A stretch of DNA of 64,000 bases from Suillus spraguei (taxonomy: Eukaryota > Basidiomycota > Agaricomycetes > Boletales > Suillaceae): contig JABCPU010000015.1 in assembly GCA_016800925.1 (NCBI GenBank), forward strand, positions 62,001 through 126,000. The letters are read 5' to 3'. Positions 1 to 12,030 of this stretch are shown here, piece by piece; positions within the stretch are counted from its first letter, which is position 1; each line of letters starts with the position of its first letter. The notes beneath the pieces were generated by a model, which was not told the DNA's origin, searched no databases, and worked only from the letters and a program-made list of their open reading frames with translations. Position numbers and translations under genes: made by a program.

Positions 1-769
1 GTTTGGAGTCGAGGTGTCGTTTGTTCATGCCGTTTTAAGCCCTCGTTCTTCATTGCTGTAGAATTGCTGCGTAGACGAAGCGCTCAGCCTGATCTGTCAC
101 CGGCGTTCTGTGCTGTGAGTCTTTCTATACTAATCACTGAAAGCCAATATTTGATATATGCCTTGATATACACATTATAAAGCATATGTGGCAGCGCAAG
201 ATAATATACATATATTGTTATCCTATGACCGATGATTATCACGATGACTCCATTTGGTGTCAATCTCATGAATATATTTTGACAGTTATGAAAGTAACGA
301 CACATATTTGACGGCGCGCGCATGTCTAGCATAAAGGATCTCCTGTGCGAGAAATAAAAGAAATGTATTTCTTGCTATCGGTGCCATGAGTGGGCAATTG
401 TTTCATCAGCGTCTCAGTAACATGTTGATTGGCAAGATGATCATACTGAGACCCCTGATCCCAGACACAGACTTGAAGTCCACCCTGAACATACACCCAC
501 AGCCGTATCTCACACGTTTACGGCTGAGGCGTTTAATTAGACAGAGAGTTGGAGTCATCGGGTTGATTCACGCCTATTATGACATGTGTCAGAGTCAAAG
601 TGTCAGGTGGGTAGTTCATAGCATCCAGGCCTAACACCCATTCAAGGCTTCAAAGCTTCATGCGCCTTCAAGACCGATTATGTACTGCATCTTCTAATAG
701 ATCCAGGCCCGGTCAATTCCAACATGCCAAGACGTTTTACGGCTGTTATCTCATCTGAACCTTTCCTGG

Positions 770-900
770 TTTGGCCGCCACCGCCTCGCTGGAGGCGTTC
801 TACACAAACACAGATCGCTAACTTGGGCTAGATCTATACAGCAAGGTGATATGCGTTTGTGTAGAACTTCGTCTCCCACGGGGCGAGGCGGCGGCCAAAG
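770..900. repeat. Foldback (inverted-repeat) element, MITE-like
   Basis: The left arm (about 770-811) begins TTTGGCCGCC and ends with CTACACAAAC. The right arm (about 853-900) is its imperfect reverse complement, beginning GTTTGTGTAG and ending GGCGGCCAAA. The spacer is about 40 nt and the right arm has a few extra bases. The outer ends are GC-rich while the spacer is AT-richer. I see no convincing target duplication. It may be a short non-autonomous transposon or a transcribed hairpin. The rest of 1-1143 shows no gene I can support. Confidence 0.6.
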
Positions 901-1143
901 ATTTTAGGGCGAGCCCCCCGGAGTCAGCTTATCAATGTCAATGTTGACACTGACTGGTTCGCACACCTCGCATAATATACGTCCTAACTCCTTCTGATGT
1001 TTTCTGAGGAGGCTAGTAGTAACTACGGGCGCACTCCGAGGATCATTTGCAGGTCCACAAGGAACGCTCACAGAGAAGTTTGTCATGATGCATGAAGATT
1101 GGATCTGACGCTGGCACTACCAGTACGTACTATGGGTCGATAG

Positions 1144-1766
1144 TTGCAAGCGCACAGCTACTTCAGTGCTCAAATAGAGACATATACGGCCTCAGTCAAT
1201 CCCGCAATGATACTCATCCACAACTTACAGCACAATGAGAAGACTACAGACCGACAGATCCTCGGTATCGATACTGCTGAGTTAAACTCTGCCTTCCCCA
1301 ATCTTACACACACTAAAGCCCCCCCATGCTACGATGCAGACGGTGTTTCTCCTGTCTTCATCGGATCTGCGATTTTCCAGCAGTCTGTCCATCCATGCAG
1401 AATTGCACCTCATCTTCCAGTTCCCTGCCGTGTGCCATATGCTTACGCTGAGGTAGAGCATAAAGGGCGGTATAACCTTCTGCCATTTGACCCAGAGAAC
1501 ATGGAATGGATTCGCACGAGCCTCGGACGTATCCCTCATAATCGGGATCCTGTTATTGGGGGTTATGAAGAGGTGGGAAGAAATTGTATCATGCAATGGG
1601 TCGCATGGATGATACTTGGATTCCTGGTAAGACGGGAGAACATCTTGTGCGCATTCTTATTCTACTCGAGGCTATCCCATAATATCTGAGTTCTCAATAG
1701 GGGGGATGTAATGTCCCATTCGGTGGTATAGAGCACATCATCAAAAATGACTACGAAATATTGTGA
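1144..1766 (+). pseudogene. DM9 (DUF3421) domain protein with one frameshift
   Basis: The reading frame carries DM9-repeat hallmarks: CYDADGVSPVFIGSAI, VPCRVPYAYAEVEHKGRY, then WIRTSLGRIP and PVIGGYEEVGR. At about 1583-1586 the frame must shift by one base, within an A-run, to continue as LYHAMGRMDDTWIPGKTGEHL, the expected second half of the repeat. A GT-AG intron at about 1648-1700 (GTGCGC to CAATAG) then joins to GGCNVPFGG and the C-terminus NDYEIL, stop 1764-1766. DM9 proteins are small cytosolic lectin-like proteins, common as families in basidiomycetes; the cellular role here is unknown. The true start is uncertain. The single indel could be real decay or a sequencing error. Apart from the indel the domain is well preserved. 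Confidence 0.75.
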
Positions 1767-2805
1767 GTCCAATGGCTTATCTCACCCGGTGATATTAATG
1801 CTAACGAAATGCAGGTGCTGGAGGAGTGGATACCTCCGGGGAATGAAATAGATTGATTGCATCGATACGGAGCGTGTGGTCGTTCCATGTTTACCTTGAT
1901 AATTTAACAGCAAAACAGAGTGGATAAGTATGATGTTCCAAACGCCACTTTACATAATTAACTGCCATCGAGTGCGCGATACACAACATGTTCCAAAACT
2001 TTAGTGTCAACTTTTATCACAGCAGGAAGAGTTTGGGGCTTAATGGAAGTTCTATGATTATTACTAAAAAAAACACTAAGTGGATGCGGTAGTAGGGCAC
2101 GAAAGATTAAACGGCAATATTCACATCGCCGATAAGATATTCCTAGTAAGACCAGGGATCTATATGACGAAGGGCAGAGCAGTATGGCAACATGATGAAA
2201 AATGGAAGCAAATCAGTGGCAGTGATGGATGGTGATCAGGTTTTCCCAACAAGCAGAACTATGGATCGAACGCATCAGTTTGGTCTGATAGTGGTCCTGT
2301 TCTTAGTTAACAGGGGCCAAAGCCAATAACTGAAGGGGAAAAAGACAAAGAAATTGATTGACACACCGAAGAACTAAACCTTCCAGTTGAGAACATATAT
2401 GGAGGCAGACTCTATGACCACCCAATCACGGCTTTTGAAAGTGAAATGAGTAGTTTGTGGCTGTAGTGAACGCTACTGAATAGCGGGAGGCAGAAACGGA
2501 GGTGAGCAAGGGAGTAACCAGGGCTACTCCCAATTGGGAGATTGGCGTTAGTAGTCTCGGCAAATCCCGCAAAGCGAATTTCCTGACTGTGATAACAGAC
2601 ATGTCTCTTACAGTTACACCTGTGGTATGCGCACAAAAATCGGTTCAAAGATTTTACTCGCGGTCAATCTTACACAGCCTTTTCGAGAGTGAGAACACGC
2701 TGTGTCTATGACAAACGAGATACAGGACAGTGCGAACATAGTATTTACTGAATTGCTATCATAAAAATCAATGCGTAGTACATATCATCGTGTTTACATG
2801 GAACC
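1767..2805. other. Intergenic stretch with no recognisable gene
   Basis: AT-rich sequence with only short overlapping frames on both strands. I see no domain motif, splice pattern or repeat boundary apart from the start of the duplicated block at about 2806. Confidence 0.5.
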
Positions 2806-3243
2806 GATCAGATTGTCCCTGACATTCCAACCAACAATCTGCTATTTTTGTAGCCTTCAGTCGATGTCAGGAGCTGGTCTTGTAGTGGCTATCCTCACAC
2901 TGATGCTATATACCATCAGTCTGCGCATCACTGCTAGTGCGGGTGTCTCTTACGTAAGGCATTTCAAGTCATTCGTCCACGCCACAAACCACAACAGCTT
3001 GGAGCAGTAGTCCTGGGAATTTTGCATGAAATCCCAGCAGTTGGAATTCTCGCCGTAACGTCAGTGAAATTGGCGTTTGCGATAAAATCACCGACAGTGG
3101 CTATTCTATCATCATATCTTGTTTCCTCCCTATGGTGATTGTGTATGGTCCATGAAGGCAATGATAGGTCAGCTCCCGGTGACCGTTCCTGGCCTCCAAT
3201 TAGAGCCAACGCGATTAGAGTTCACTGGAACTTATATTGCATA
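2806..3243 (+). pseudogene. 5'-truncated pseudogene of the 47.6-48.2 kb membrane protein
   Basis: This matches exons 2 and 3 of the membrane protein gene at 47557-48237. Recognisable pieces are SMSGAGLVVAILTLMLYTI and, after the intron (donor GTAAGG near 2954), AVVLGILHEIPAVGILAVT. It is broken: CTATTTTTGTAG puts a stop where the partner reads on, and a frameshift or stop follows SSLW in the last membrane segment. The first exon is absent. The 3' end is convergent with, and immediately downstream of, the Rho GEF. Confidence 0.75.
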
Positions 3244-3445
3244 GTCCTTCCCCACTGCCTTTTCTACATTATCATTATCCCCTCGCTACTGGGAAAGTCA
3301 TAATAGAGCAAGTGCTTCAATAGTGATTTATAGATACATAGCCATGTAAGTAGTACACCTAACAAAACATCATTATATGGCATGACTTAATACATCATCG
3401 ATATCTCCCACTGGCACACCAACTGCTTACATGTCCCACTCATCC
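2806..3445. repeat. Segmental duplication, copy 1 (inverted partner at about 47350-48020)
   Basis: From ATCAGATTGTCCCTGACATT to the last bases of the Rho GEF coding region (GTGGGACATGTAAGCAG on the minus strand), this block matches the reverse complement of about 47350-48020. Substitutions and small indels are scattered through it. The partner includes the GEF stop codon and about 15 coding bases, so the duplicated unit spanned the convergent 3' ends of the two genes. Confidence 0.8.
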
Positions 3446-6400
3446 CATATACCGTCCACTGGCGTAGATGTCATCGGTGTTTGCATGGAGCTGAATTCCC
3501 CAGTTCGAACTAACTCTATTATCTTGTCGCTGACACCATCTTTGTCGTCCTTGGTCCCACGCATCGCCACGAGTAGCGTATCATCGGTCGAGTGAGATTT
3601 CATATTTGTGTGCAGTGATAAACGAACGTCGCTCCCTTCAATAACTTGATCAAGTCTGCCGGTAGAGAGGCTCCGAATTTCAATGAACTCGGAGGAGAAT
3701 AGCAGCACATGGGACCCGCGATGGGCAAATGACGTAGCTTTCGTCTCCCAGCGGATGAATCCACTTTTCCGGGAGGGAACACCATACTTCGTGATGTAGC
3801 ATCCAAGCGCTGTAGTGGAGGTACGGTAAACTATGATCATAATTTGAATGGAAAAAACTGACTATCATAAACCACCAGTATTTCGCCTGATTCGGTCCGA
3901 ATTAGGCCGAGGGGCTTAGCATCCTCGCAGCGAGTCTTCAGGTCGGCCATGTCCATGTTGGAAGTTGCTTTGCTGAAGTCCGGGACAACCGAGACCGTCT
4001 GCCTGGTTGTGCTGCAATGTTGCATTAATAGAGTACAAAAGGTGTGGGTGACGAACAACATACTCGGTAGGATCGGCAATCACGATGCCCTTCTCCGTAC
4101 TTATAGCAATTGTCTTGGCTAGTGGTGTAACAGAGTAGGCATCCTTTGGTACATACAATGGCTGGTTCACAGTATTGAGTATACGAAAAAGGAAATGGTT
4201 ATGTCCACTCACTTCGCCAAACGGTTTAAACGAAGATATGGTACCTTGGGATCCTCGTGATGGAGTTCGTCGAAGCTCAGAAAAATTGCAGGCCTCCAAT
4301 GCATGCACCGTGATTTGAAAAAATGATTTGAGAGCATAGACAACTGGTGAAAGATGTGAGTCAAGGTAACATACGAGTTAGGTTAAAACTTACTGATCGT
4401 TCGCTGTTTTGTTCGACCTGCACTACAGAATAGGACGGTTCCATCTCCCCCTGCAATTTTCTCCAATGACGCATCTAAGCTACTTGCGGGGGCCTGGTAC
4501 ATTGCGACCCTGGCGAGAATATCCAAAGAATAGGCGAGCAGATAGTTCTCATGATGTACGATGAACTTATTGGCATCTTGTAGAACTATGATAGATGAAG
4601 GATTGCCATATGACAATATTTTGCGGAAGTCTGAAGGCGAACATTAGCATCAGATGGGACAAAATCAGTGAGTTTTTCGTACTGATATCACCCCTTGAGC
4701 CAACATAGATTCCAGTCGCACAGCCGACCGCCATGAGCCTCTTCCCACCGGCAGCAGCTAAACAGATTATCAATTATAAGTAATATTAGACGGGGAAACC
4801 AGAAATATACTACATACTAAATGACACAGCATTGGCAACCCTCCCTGACGCTTTAGATCCAAAGCCACGAGGAGTAAAACCTCCTGGTGATCGAAAGGAG
4901 CCATCATCGACAAGTTGCGGTGCAAACCACTAATCAGTTGAATAAAAGCGTACTGACATGCAGATATGGATGTACACACTTTGTTTGCATCTCGACGCAC
5001 GTCGTCTATTCCCTTAGCCTCAACAAAAGCATTCCGCCACTTCTCTCTCGCAGACTCGGTCGGCGCATATAGAGTATACCGCCGCGTCAACTTATCTGCG
5101 GAGTGATAAATTGTGAACGGATAGATGGGCTTGTATTGTGCACGCAAGTTGTCCAAGATCCCTCCTTCTTCAGACCGTTCCTTCCTGCTTTCTGGCTGTC
5201 CTTCGAAGCTTCCTAGTTTGAGAAATTCTATGGGTATAGGCTGCAGAAAAAAAATACACAGGAAATGAGCTTGAATGAAGTCAGTGCGAAAAGCAATTGG
5301 ATAGTTTTACTCTAGACGAAACGTAGCGCTTGAGGATCCCCCCTGATCTTCTCTCCTCTTTAGTGAGCAACACTGCGATGAATAAGTGACTTCAAGTCGA
5401 ACAAGAAGCAAACACAAAACTGACGATAGTTGTCAAGTAAGGCAACGAATAGATCAGTCCACGGGTGCCAATCCATTTCGGATTTGGACTTTCGGGCTAC
5501 AGGGCCAGAGTACACCAGTGACCGACTTTCGTTATACCAATCCAAATCCTGCGCTCGATCAGCCAAAGAATGAAATGGCACCCACGAAACGCACAATTAT
5601 TTCTCCCTTCGGCATCGTCAAGCTTTCACAGACATTCCAATATTTCACTCTGTTCTCTGCGGCCGCAATACCAGGTTGTGTACTCTTCAGGAAGTCGCTC
5701 AAGATATTTAGGAGAAGTGGCAGGTCTTCGAGATCCGGGTGGCCTGGTTCTGTGATCTTATGGATGTGCTCAAGGATCAGATGCAGGCGTGGGAGGCGAG
5801 TCACTGGTCTGGAAAGGAAGGTGATCATGTCGCGCTTGCGCACTCGAGGATCTTGAGAACATTTTTGCATGAACGCTTGATAGCTTTTATTGCGACTGAG
5901 TTCAGTGCGGTGCCGCTCTTCTGCAAGTGGATAGTGTTTGATGTAGGACTCGTAGTCCAATTGGAACTGGAAGCAGGCTAAGAGGTGTTGAGTGTGAGTT
6001 GTTGAATGTTCCACTTGTCAGCTCACTTTCAAGTACAATGTCAGTCACGCTTTGTACCAGTGGATGCTGATCCAATTGGCGTTCAAAGAGTGCGGCTAGC
6101 ATATGCTCGTGATGCACAGAGATCTGACCCAAGTTCCAAAATACTTCTTGAACAAAGGGGCGTAACTTGTCGGGAGCGATGACAGGGGGGTTGGCGAACC
6201 TTAAAGGTTCAATGAAAACCTGCGGCAGAATATTAGCTGAATCCAATTGTATGACGATGGATATCACCTCTGTGACAAGTTTAAGATCTTCCACATAGTC
6301 TCTTTCAGACTTGAACAACTCGAACAGAACTGATTGCCGCTCGACTTCTTTTTTTCCAAGTGCTTCTTGGGCTTCAGGAGGAACTAGTCGGTGCCATTCT

Positions 6401-7057
6401 TCATCCTTATCTGCTAATTGACCGGCTTGGAATCGTCTTAATCCCTCCTCAGAACAAAGGCTGTATCTTGTCAATAACTATTTCATTGAATAAACCACTA
6501 TGATACCCACGAAACATTGGAAAATTCCTGAGTTAGTTCATCTACTGGTGCTTCCCACTGTAGAGGTCATCAAGATACGTCATCGTCGGCTTCATATTTC
6601 ATACACGTACATCAGACTCCGGAAGGTGATGCACAGAATAAGCAGAGTCCGGTGTTACTGGGCTAAAGGAGGTACTAGCCTCATGGTCTCTACTCGGGGG
6701 TAGAGAGTCATGACCGTCATCAGACTTGCTGGGACGATGGCGTGGTGAATACGGGTGAAGGGTCGTTCTTTGAGAAGCAAATCGATGTAACTCTGGCTCA
6801 GGAAAAGAGATGGTAGGTGGTACAGGCTCGTATGCACTTTGAGTACGACTGCGCGATCGAAGTTCACCTGGTCTACCATTCGGATGTCGGGCTGTAGGTG
6901 TATGATCCCATGGATTCAAGAGTTCTCCAGGTGGGGCATGATTTTCAAATTCGTATGGGTATGCCTGGAGTGGGCTAGGGTCAGGTAGAGGGCTCGCTCC
7001 AGGGGGGATCGTAACATATGGATAGCGTCGTTGATTATGCATAAGAAATGAGCACAC
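3427..7057 (-). CDS. ROM2: Rom2-like RHO1 guanine nucleotide exchange factor
   Basis: Multi-exon gene read from about 7057 (or the internal ATG at 7042) down to the TAA at 3427-3429. Order of parts: a Pro/Ser-rich N-terminus (7057-6600); a DH domain from SERDYVEDLKLVTEVF (about 6330) through VRKRDMITFLSRPVTRLPRL, the conserved CR3 helix, at about 5800; a PH domain beginning SRSLVYSGPVARK (about 5520), with YTLYAPTESAREKWRNAF near its end; and a C-terminal CNH (citron) domain from AAAGGKRLMAVGCATGIYVG (about 4760) to the WDEWDM end. This DH-PH-CNH order defines fungal Rom1/Rom2, which activates Rho1 at the plasma membrane in the cell-wall integrity pathway. Numerous short introns are present and not all borders were resolved. 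A DEP domain, found in many Rom2 proteins, was not clearly seen. Confidence 0.9.
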
Positions 7058-7311
7058 TAGGTGGTTGATTGAGCGCCAACAAAATAAAAGAGATTAATGG
7101 CCTATAGACAAGACAAAACAAATCCGAAGATAATGGTTGTAATCTTGCCCTAACGCACAAGGCCAAACGGTAAGGGTTCCATATCTGAATGAAATAAAGT
7201 CACGTGATAGTTATTTCTCCGTTTCGGTTCGGCCCATCCGACGCGTCACGGTGACGTAAGTCTAAATTAAGTTAGTTTCCCAATCCTTTCAATAAAAATA
7301 TCACAGCGTGG

Positions 7312-8265
7312 CTACAGGATGTCTGCGGTGTCCTCAAGCTTCAAGTTTGCTGTCTTCTGTTGCTTTGTCTTTTCATGTTCACCCTGGGAGTGCGCATCCT
7401 CGACCATCTTTCGCTTCCCGTTAGATTTCTGAGACGATTCAAGGTCAAAGTTCTGCAGAAAGTATGGGGTGGTGTAGCCGAAAGGAGGAGGCTCGAAACG
7501 AGACTGGTCAAGAGACTTGTACTGGTGGTACTGGTATGTAGTATATCATCATGATCATAATGCAAGAGATTTTATTTTTGCCACGTGCCATTGGGGAGGT
7601 CATTACAAGTCTTTCGGTGATCAGCGCAGGTTTCCTGCAATCGTGACAGTGGTGATCTGGTCCGATACACCATCACGGATATACTTATCCCGCAATTGCT
7701 GATGCCTAAATCCGGTGCAGTGCCCCCTGTGCACGCTAATGATCTGGGACAGGTTTGTATGCACAAATGAGAGCATACACATTGGTGTCAAAGGCACAGT
7801 GCAGACAACCTATTTTTCCTCAAAATACCAGTTTTCCACATCTCGGAATCGTTATAAAATTTGGTGTTTTAGCAAATCAAAAATTTACTTGTTGACGCTC
7901 GCTCGATACTGCCTGACCAGAGCAGCGTCATATTCTAAAACCTTGGGCTTTTGAAAGGCGAGTAGTCTGTAAAACCGTAACACAATGACTTATGCTGAAC
8001 GGAAGAATAGATCTGGGTTTTGCCTAGATCTAGACTCCAAGTTGCTAGCAAAGTTTAGGAGAATTAATATCATTGATTTAGGTGTGTTGGAGATTGCCAA
8101 AATTACCGGTACTGCTATGGCTTCGTAATGGTGAAGATGATTTTTATGCAAGAGGCGCTCGATCTCCCGTGCTGCGCCCCGGAAGCAACTTCTAGAATAT
8201 TCCGTCACTAAGCTGCTCTTGTGCCTTTCGTCCTTAATTTCGATCTTCGTCGCCGTCATCATCAC
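7312..8265 (-). CDS. Unidentified spliced gene, partly resolved
   Basis: Three coding-like blocks lie in order on the minus strand. (1) From ATG 8265: TKIEIKDERHKSSLVTEYSR and AAREIERLLHKNHLHHYEAI. (2) After a possible acceptor TTTTACAG near 7948: LLAFQKPKVLEYDAALVRQY, ending at a good donor AA|GTAAAT near 7890. (3) HQQLRDKYIRDGVSDQITTV at 7700-7630, which can end at TGA 7621-7623. A further open block, YKSLDQSRFEPPPFGYTTPY to LKLEDTADIL with stop at 7312, may be a final exon after an intron ending CATACCAG. Codon use in these blocks looks real and the blocks alternate with splice-like junctions. I recognise no family. The link between blocks 1 and 2 is unproven. Confidence 0.4.
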
Positions 8266-8431
8266 TAAGTTAAAGGTACCCTCATAAATAGTTCTTCTAG
8301 CTTTGAGATGTCAATGTACATGATGAACCAATACGACCAGTCGTTATTCAATCATACATCAACCTTCATACATAATGTACACGTCATACAACATACCATA
8401 GAGTGAGTGAAATCAGTAACATGACATGCTT

Positions 8432-10860
8432 TCAATAGTAGTGAGCATGTGTTAACCACCCGCCAGTGCACTTCTTCGAACGAGCCCCCCTACAATTCTT
8501 CGCATTATTGCAACTCCTCTTCGTTCCCCTCCCCGAGCGCCTCTGTGCGCCACGCATCTTATACACCTCCCATTTCTCCCTCGACTCAACCCAGATTTGC
8601 TCCATGTCCTCCGTGATTTCCTTGGCTTTCCCCCTGGCATGTGAAGCACGGTTCATGAGAGCATCCCCAGCTTCATGGAGCCATTTCGCCCCGTTATCCT
8701 TGAGCTCCTTTGCACGACGTTGCGCATGTTGATTACGGGCATTGAAAGCTTCCATTATGACCTCGAGTTCGGGAGCTCTTTGCTCAAATTGCACTGTCGA
8801 GTACTGGATAAGTGCATTAGTTTGGGCAATCATGACGTGAGCTTGTCGGGAAATGGCTTGGACGAGGGAATCGAGGGCGTCAATAATATCTTGCATGTCA
8901 GCGTTGATGGCAGCGAGGACAGCAGGTGCATGTGTGTCTACAAATTTGGGAAGATAGTCCTGCAGGAAACTCAAGCCAAGAGTAGATGACGCAAGTGCGG
9001 ACGAAGATGAAGTTGGCATTGCCTCTGCCACATGATGTTTTGAGGATGTCATACTAGGAACGACAGATAGTGAATTGGTGTTTCCTTCAAGAGACAGGAG
9101 GGAAGAAGTTGGACGAAGGATGACATCCTTGGAAAGCTTTAGCTTCTCCGAAAAGTAAGACGCGCTGCGGAATCCAGATGTAGAGGTTCCCTGTGAGATA
9201 GAAGCTGATGTGGGGTCTGGGTTGAATACTGACAGGGCGAAGTCTTTCAGAGAAGACTGGATTGATATTGCTGTCGACTCGGTCTTTGCTGGAATCGATT
9301 CGTGCGAGCGATTGATGACAGGGTGGAGGAGTGCCCAAAGGAATGGCGTTGAAGCGGCCGATGCCACGGCAGTGGTGACAGGGGTTGGGGTAACTGCAGG
9401 TGCAGCACCTTGGAATGTGGACCCTACCATAACGCCAAGCACAAGCGACATCATGGTAAATCTTGAATCCAGGAAACAGAAATGTTGAGTAACATCAGTA
9501 ATCAATGACAACAGGACTTACATCGTGAAAGTATACGGCGAATTAGATGAGAGCTTGACCGATTTCTTCTTACTACGAGAGAAGATACGATCAAAGGCAC
9601 GATATGCTCGATGTGGATGAAGACTTTCAATCGCATCAGCATTCATGACGCATGGTGCAGTATCGCTGAGCCGAAGGACCTTGTCACTGGGGACATTAAA
9701 GAGATCCCACGCCTCCTGCGCAGAATTGCGGATCGCATCCTCAGACTGGAGACCGTCTACGGCGCAAGGGGCGGGAACAAGGACGGGAAGGTAAGCTGCA
9801 TACTCTGAGATTTGCAGAGACGAGAATGGAAGGAAAACGATAGCCAAACTTGGGTGACCTGTGGAGAAATCGGCTAATGGCTGCAGGGCGTTGCAATTAA
9901 TCTTCCGGTGAAAAGGTGAATCAGACCTACATCTTCCCTGTCACCTTGGGTCCGGTCGATCACTGTGATGATGCGAGGGTAAAACAGGCTCCTGTCCATT
10001 CTACCCTCGATGTGGAGTTGTCGGACAGGACCGTCCATCTCCTCAAGAGGTGTGTCAATGGTAAGACGAGCACCACGAACAGTCTTCTCGAGAAGTGTGG
10101 ACACAAATGACCATTTATGCGGATAATTAAACCCATAGAGTGAAACATTCAGGTCAGAGTCGAGTAAGGCGGACACTGCATCATTAGTGGCTATGGGTGC
10201 TGAGGAGCTCCCGGGCGCATATGACAGGTCCGGTCCTTCCGGGTCCGCGATATGCAGTGTGATATCGGGGTCCGGGTCAGAGAACATGGCGCCAGAAGAA
10301 GGTGATAATATATCCTCGCATAAAGTACTGGAGAGCTCTTCACGGGAGCTGAAAATGGGATCTGGGAAGGATAGACGCAAATCGCGCGACGAAGTAATCA
10401 CAGTGGATGCGTGAACCGAGCTTGAGCGAGAGGAGCTCAGAGTACTGATCATGCTCTGATCCAGACCCTCTTTAACACGCTGCTCTTCTGTAACATCACC
10501 GGCATCTTCGTCAGTCATAGCAGTAAAGTGGCCTCGGTTGGAGGCGAGTGGAGAGCCAGACAGACGGACGGTATCGGCTACTAGCCCCTCGTCAGCACTG
10601 TCTTCAATTAAGCCTTCCCAGGCATCGACGTCTCCGTCTCTGGAGCTTCCGTAGCTAAATGATGAACGTCTTGACCGCGAACGTGAAGATGTGCGTTGAT
10701 CTGTCCCCCTGGACGAATAGATCGAGTCACTATCAGACTCACGGCCACTGGCAACATCAAGCCACTCAAAGTCAGATAGGCTTTCCACTTCAGAAAGTGT
10801 TGAATTGTCAGTTGGTTCATGTGTATGGGCAGGCGAGTGTTTGGGTTGTACAGGATCCAT
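8432..10860 (-). CDS. Single-pass membrane protein with N-terminal AIM/LIR-like motif (Atg39-like layout)
   Basis: Three exons. Exon 1 (from ATG 10860) is an acidic, Ser-rich, probably disordered region with LSDFEWLDV near residue 30. This fits the Atg8-interaction pattern (aromatic-x-x-Leu/Val preceded by acidic residues). It ends in a folded-looking segment around LYGFNYPHKWSFVSTLLEK. Exon 2 (about 9860-9530) joins exon 3 through intron GTAAGT...TTCAAG. The junction creates FTIFTMMSLVLGVMVGSTF, a plausible transmembrane helix. The C-terminal third (SFLQDYLPKFVDTHAPAVL to EQIWVESREKWEVYK) is predicted long amphipathic helices, ending basic. Cytosolic AIM, one TM and lumenal amphipathic helices is the plan of yeast Atg39, a nuclear-envelope/ER autophagy receptor. 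That is analogy, not demonstrated homology. The exon 1/2 junction (donor near 9945) is tentative. Confidence 0.6.
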
Positions 10861-11173
10861 GGTGATCGTTCAATTGAAAGGGGTGGAGGGCTTTTTATTG
10901 CCGCTTGCACGCTTGATTGGTCCGATTTGAGTGAAGTAGGCAGCCCACTCTCACGCAGCATGGCTGCGGTCTTTAAATTACTAAACTAGCAGAAGTCTTA
11001 CATACATATCATGGGGCTATGCAGCACAAAATATTATTTTTGATACTGGCTTGGAAGCAAACTTGCACCTCATCACTGTTCAGATAACTGTCCAAGATGC
11101 ACTCATTGCGATTTTCTTATGTTTAACTGGACCTTAGAGAGCATATCAACTCTGTCTTTGACTCACAAGTGAG

Positions 11174-11536
11174 TCATACGCAATGTATCAAATTCCAGTA
11201 ATCACACGTTGAACACGCGTGGCTAAACACGTAGACGTGTTGTGGGTCCGCAAACTGGCATGTCTGCAAGAGATCAGTCATCCACGTTGACTTGTTGATG
11301 AATGTGCTGGGGATTGCCGTGGATGCCCTGCCAGTCTCCCATTGACGAAGGGAGACTGCCATTCTTTTTAAAAAGTGGACACCCTCGATTTTAGAAATAC
11401 TCCCAGGCGGATATGCTCGCGAACGGCTATAGTGAGCCGCCATTATTTCAGTCATGCCACTGCGATCACTTTTCAATGACAATTCGGATTCGGTGCTTCC
11501 ATCGGATTCCATCGTACTTCTAGGGATATAAATCAC
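11174..11536 (-). CDS. Hypothetical 120-residue ORF
   Basis: An open frame from ATG 11536 to TGA or equivalent at 11174. It has a Ser/Asp-rich start (STESELSLKSDRSGMTEI) and no recognised domain. It sits alone between the membrane-protein gene promoter and exportin-T (about 1 kb without other genes). No introns are evident. It could be a small real gene or a chance frame. Confidence 0.25.
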   Translation of the reverse strand: MIYIPRSTMESDGSTESELSLKSDRSGMTEIMAAHYSRSRAYPPGSISKIEGVHFLKRMAVSLRQWETGRASTAIPSTFINKSTWMTDLLQTCQFADPQHVYVFSHACSTCDYWNLIHCV

Positions 11537-12030
11537 AATATACTTCTCGACTCGTGTACAAGATAGTGCGCTACTTTCAGCACCCTGCAGGAAGCACAGC
11601 TCCCAGTTTCACAACTGGTCCATTTCGGGGATCACAACACGCGGAAATATTATGATTATTTTGTTCACTGATTTAAAGACTCGCTTGCTGCACCTGTGTA
11701 TATTATTAACAAATGCCTTCAAACGCTCTTTTATGTGTGTACTTACATGCCCCTGTACAGATGATGAAAAGCTGTCCTGTACGTAAGCCACGTGATGCAT
11801 CGAAAGTCATAAATTTACACTGCCACTGCAATCGTGATCAGCTAGAGTCACCGCACAAGCATTGGCAAGCAATACGTATTAGCACGGCTTGCGACGTTTG
11901 CTTTTGACAGTTTTCTGCAACCCTTGCTCATCTTCCAAAATCTCTGGCTTTAATCCAATCTCCTTGTGTCCCAAACCAATTGACCGTGAGCACGGGACGT
12001 GCCGTGTCTGGTAGACGATTCAGCTCAACA

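Noticed and set aside
5386..5856. 156-residue plus-strand ORF
   Set aside because: Antisense to the DH domain of the Rho GEF, whose residues are clear on the minus strand.
8080..8265. J-domain start (HLHHYEAIAV resembles HYEVLGV)
   Set aside because: No HPD motif or helix II/III follows in any frame; the resemblance is too short.
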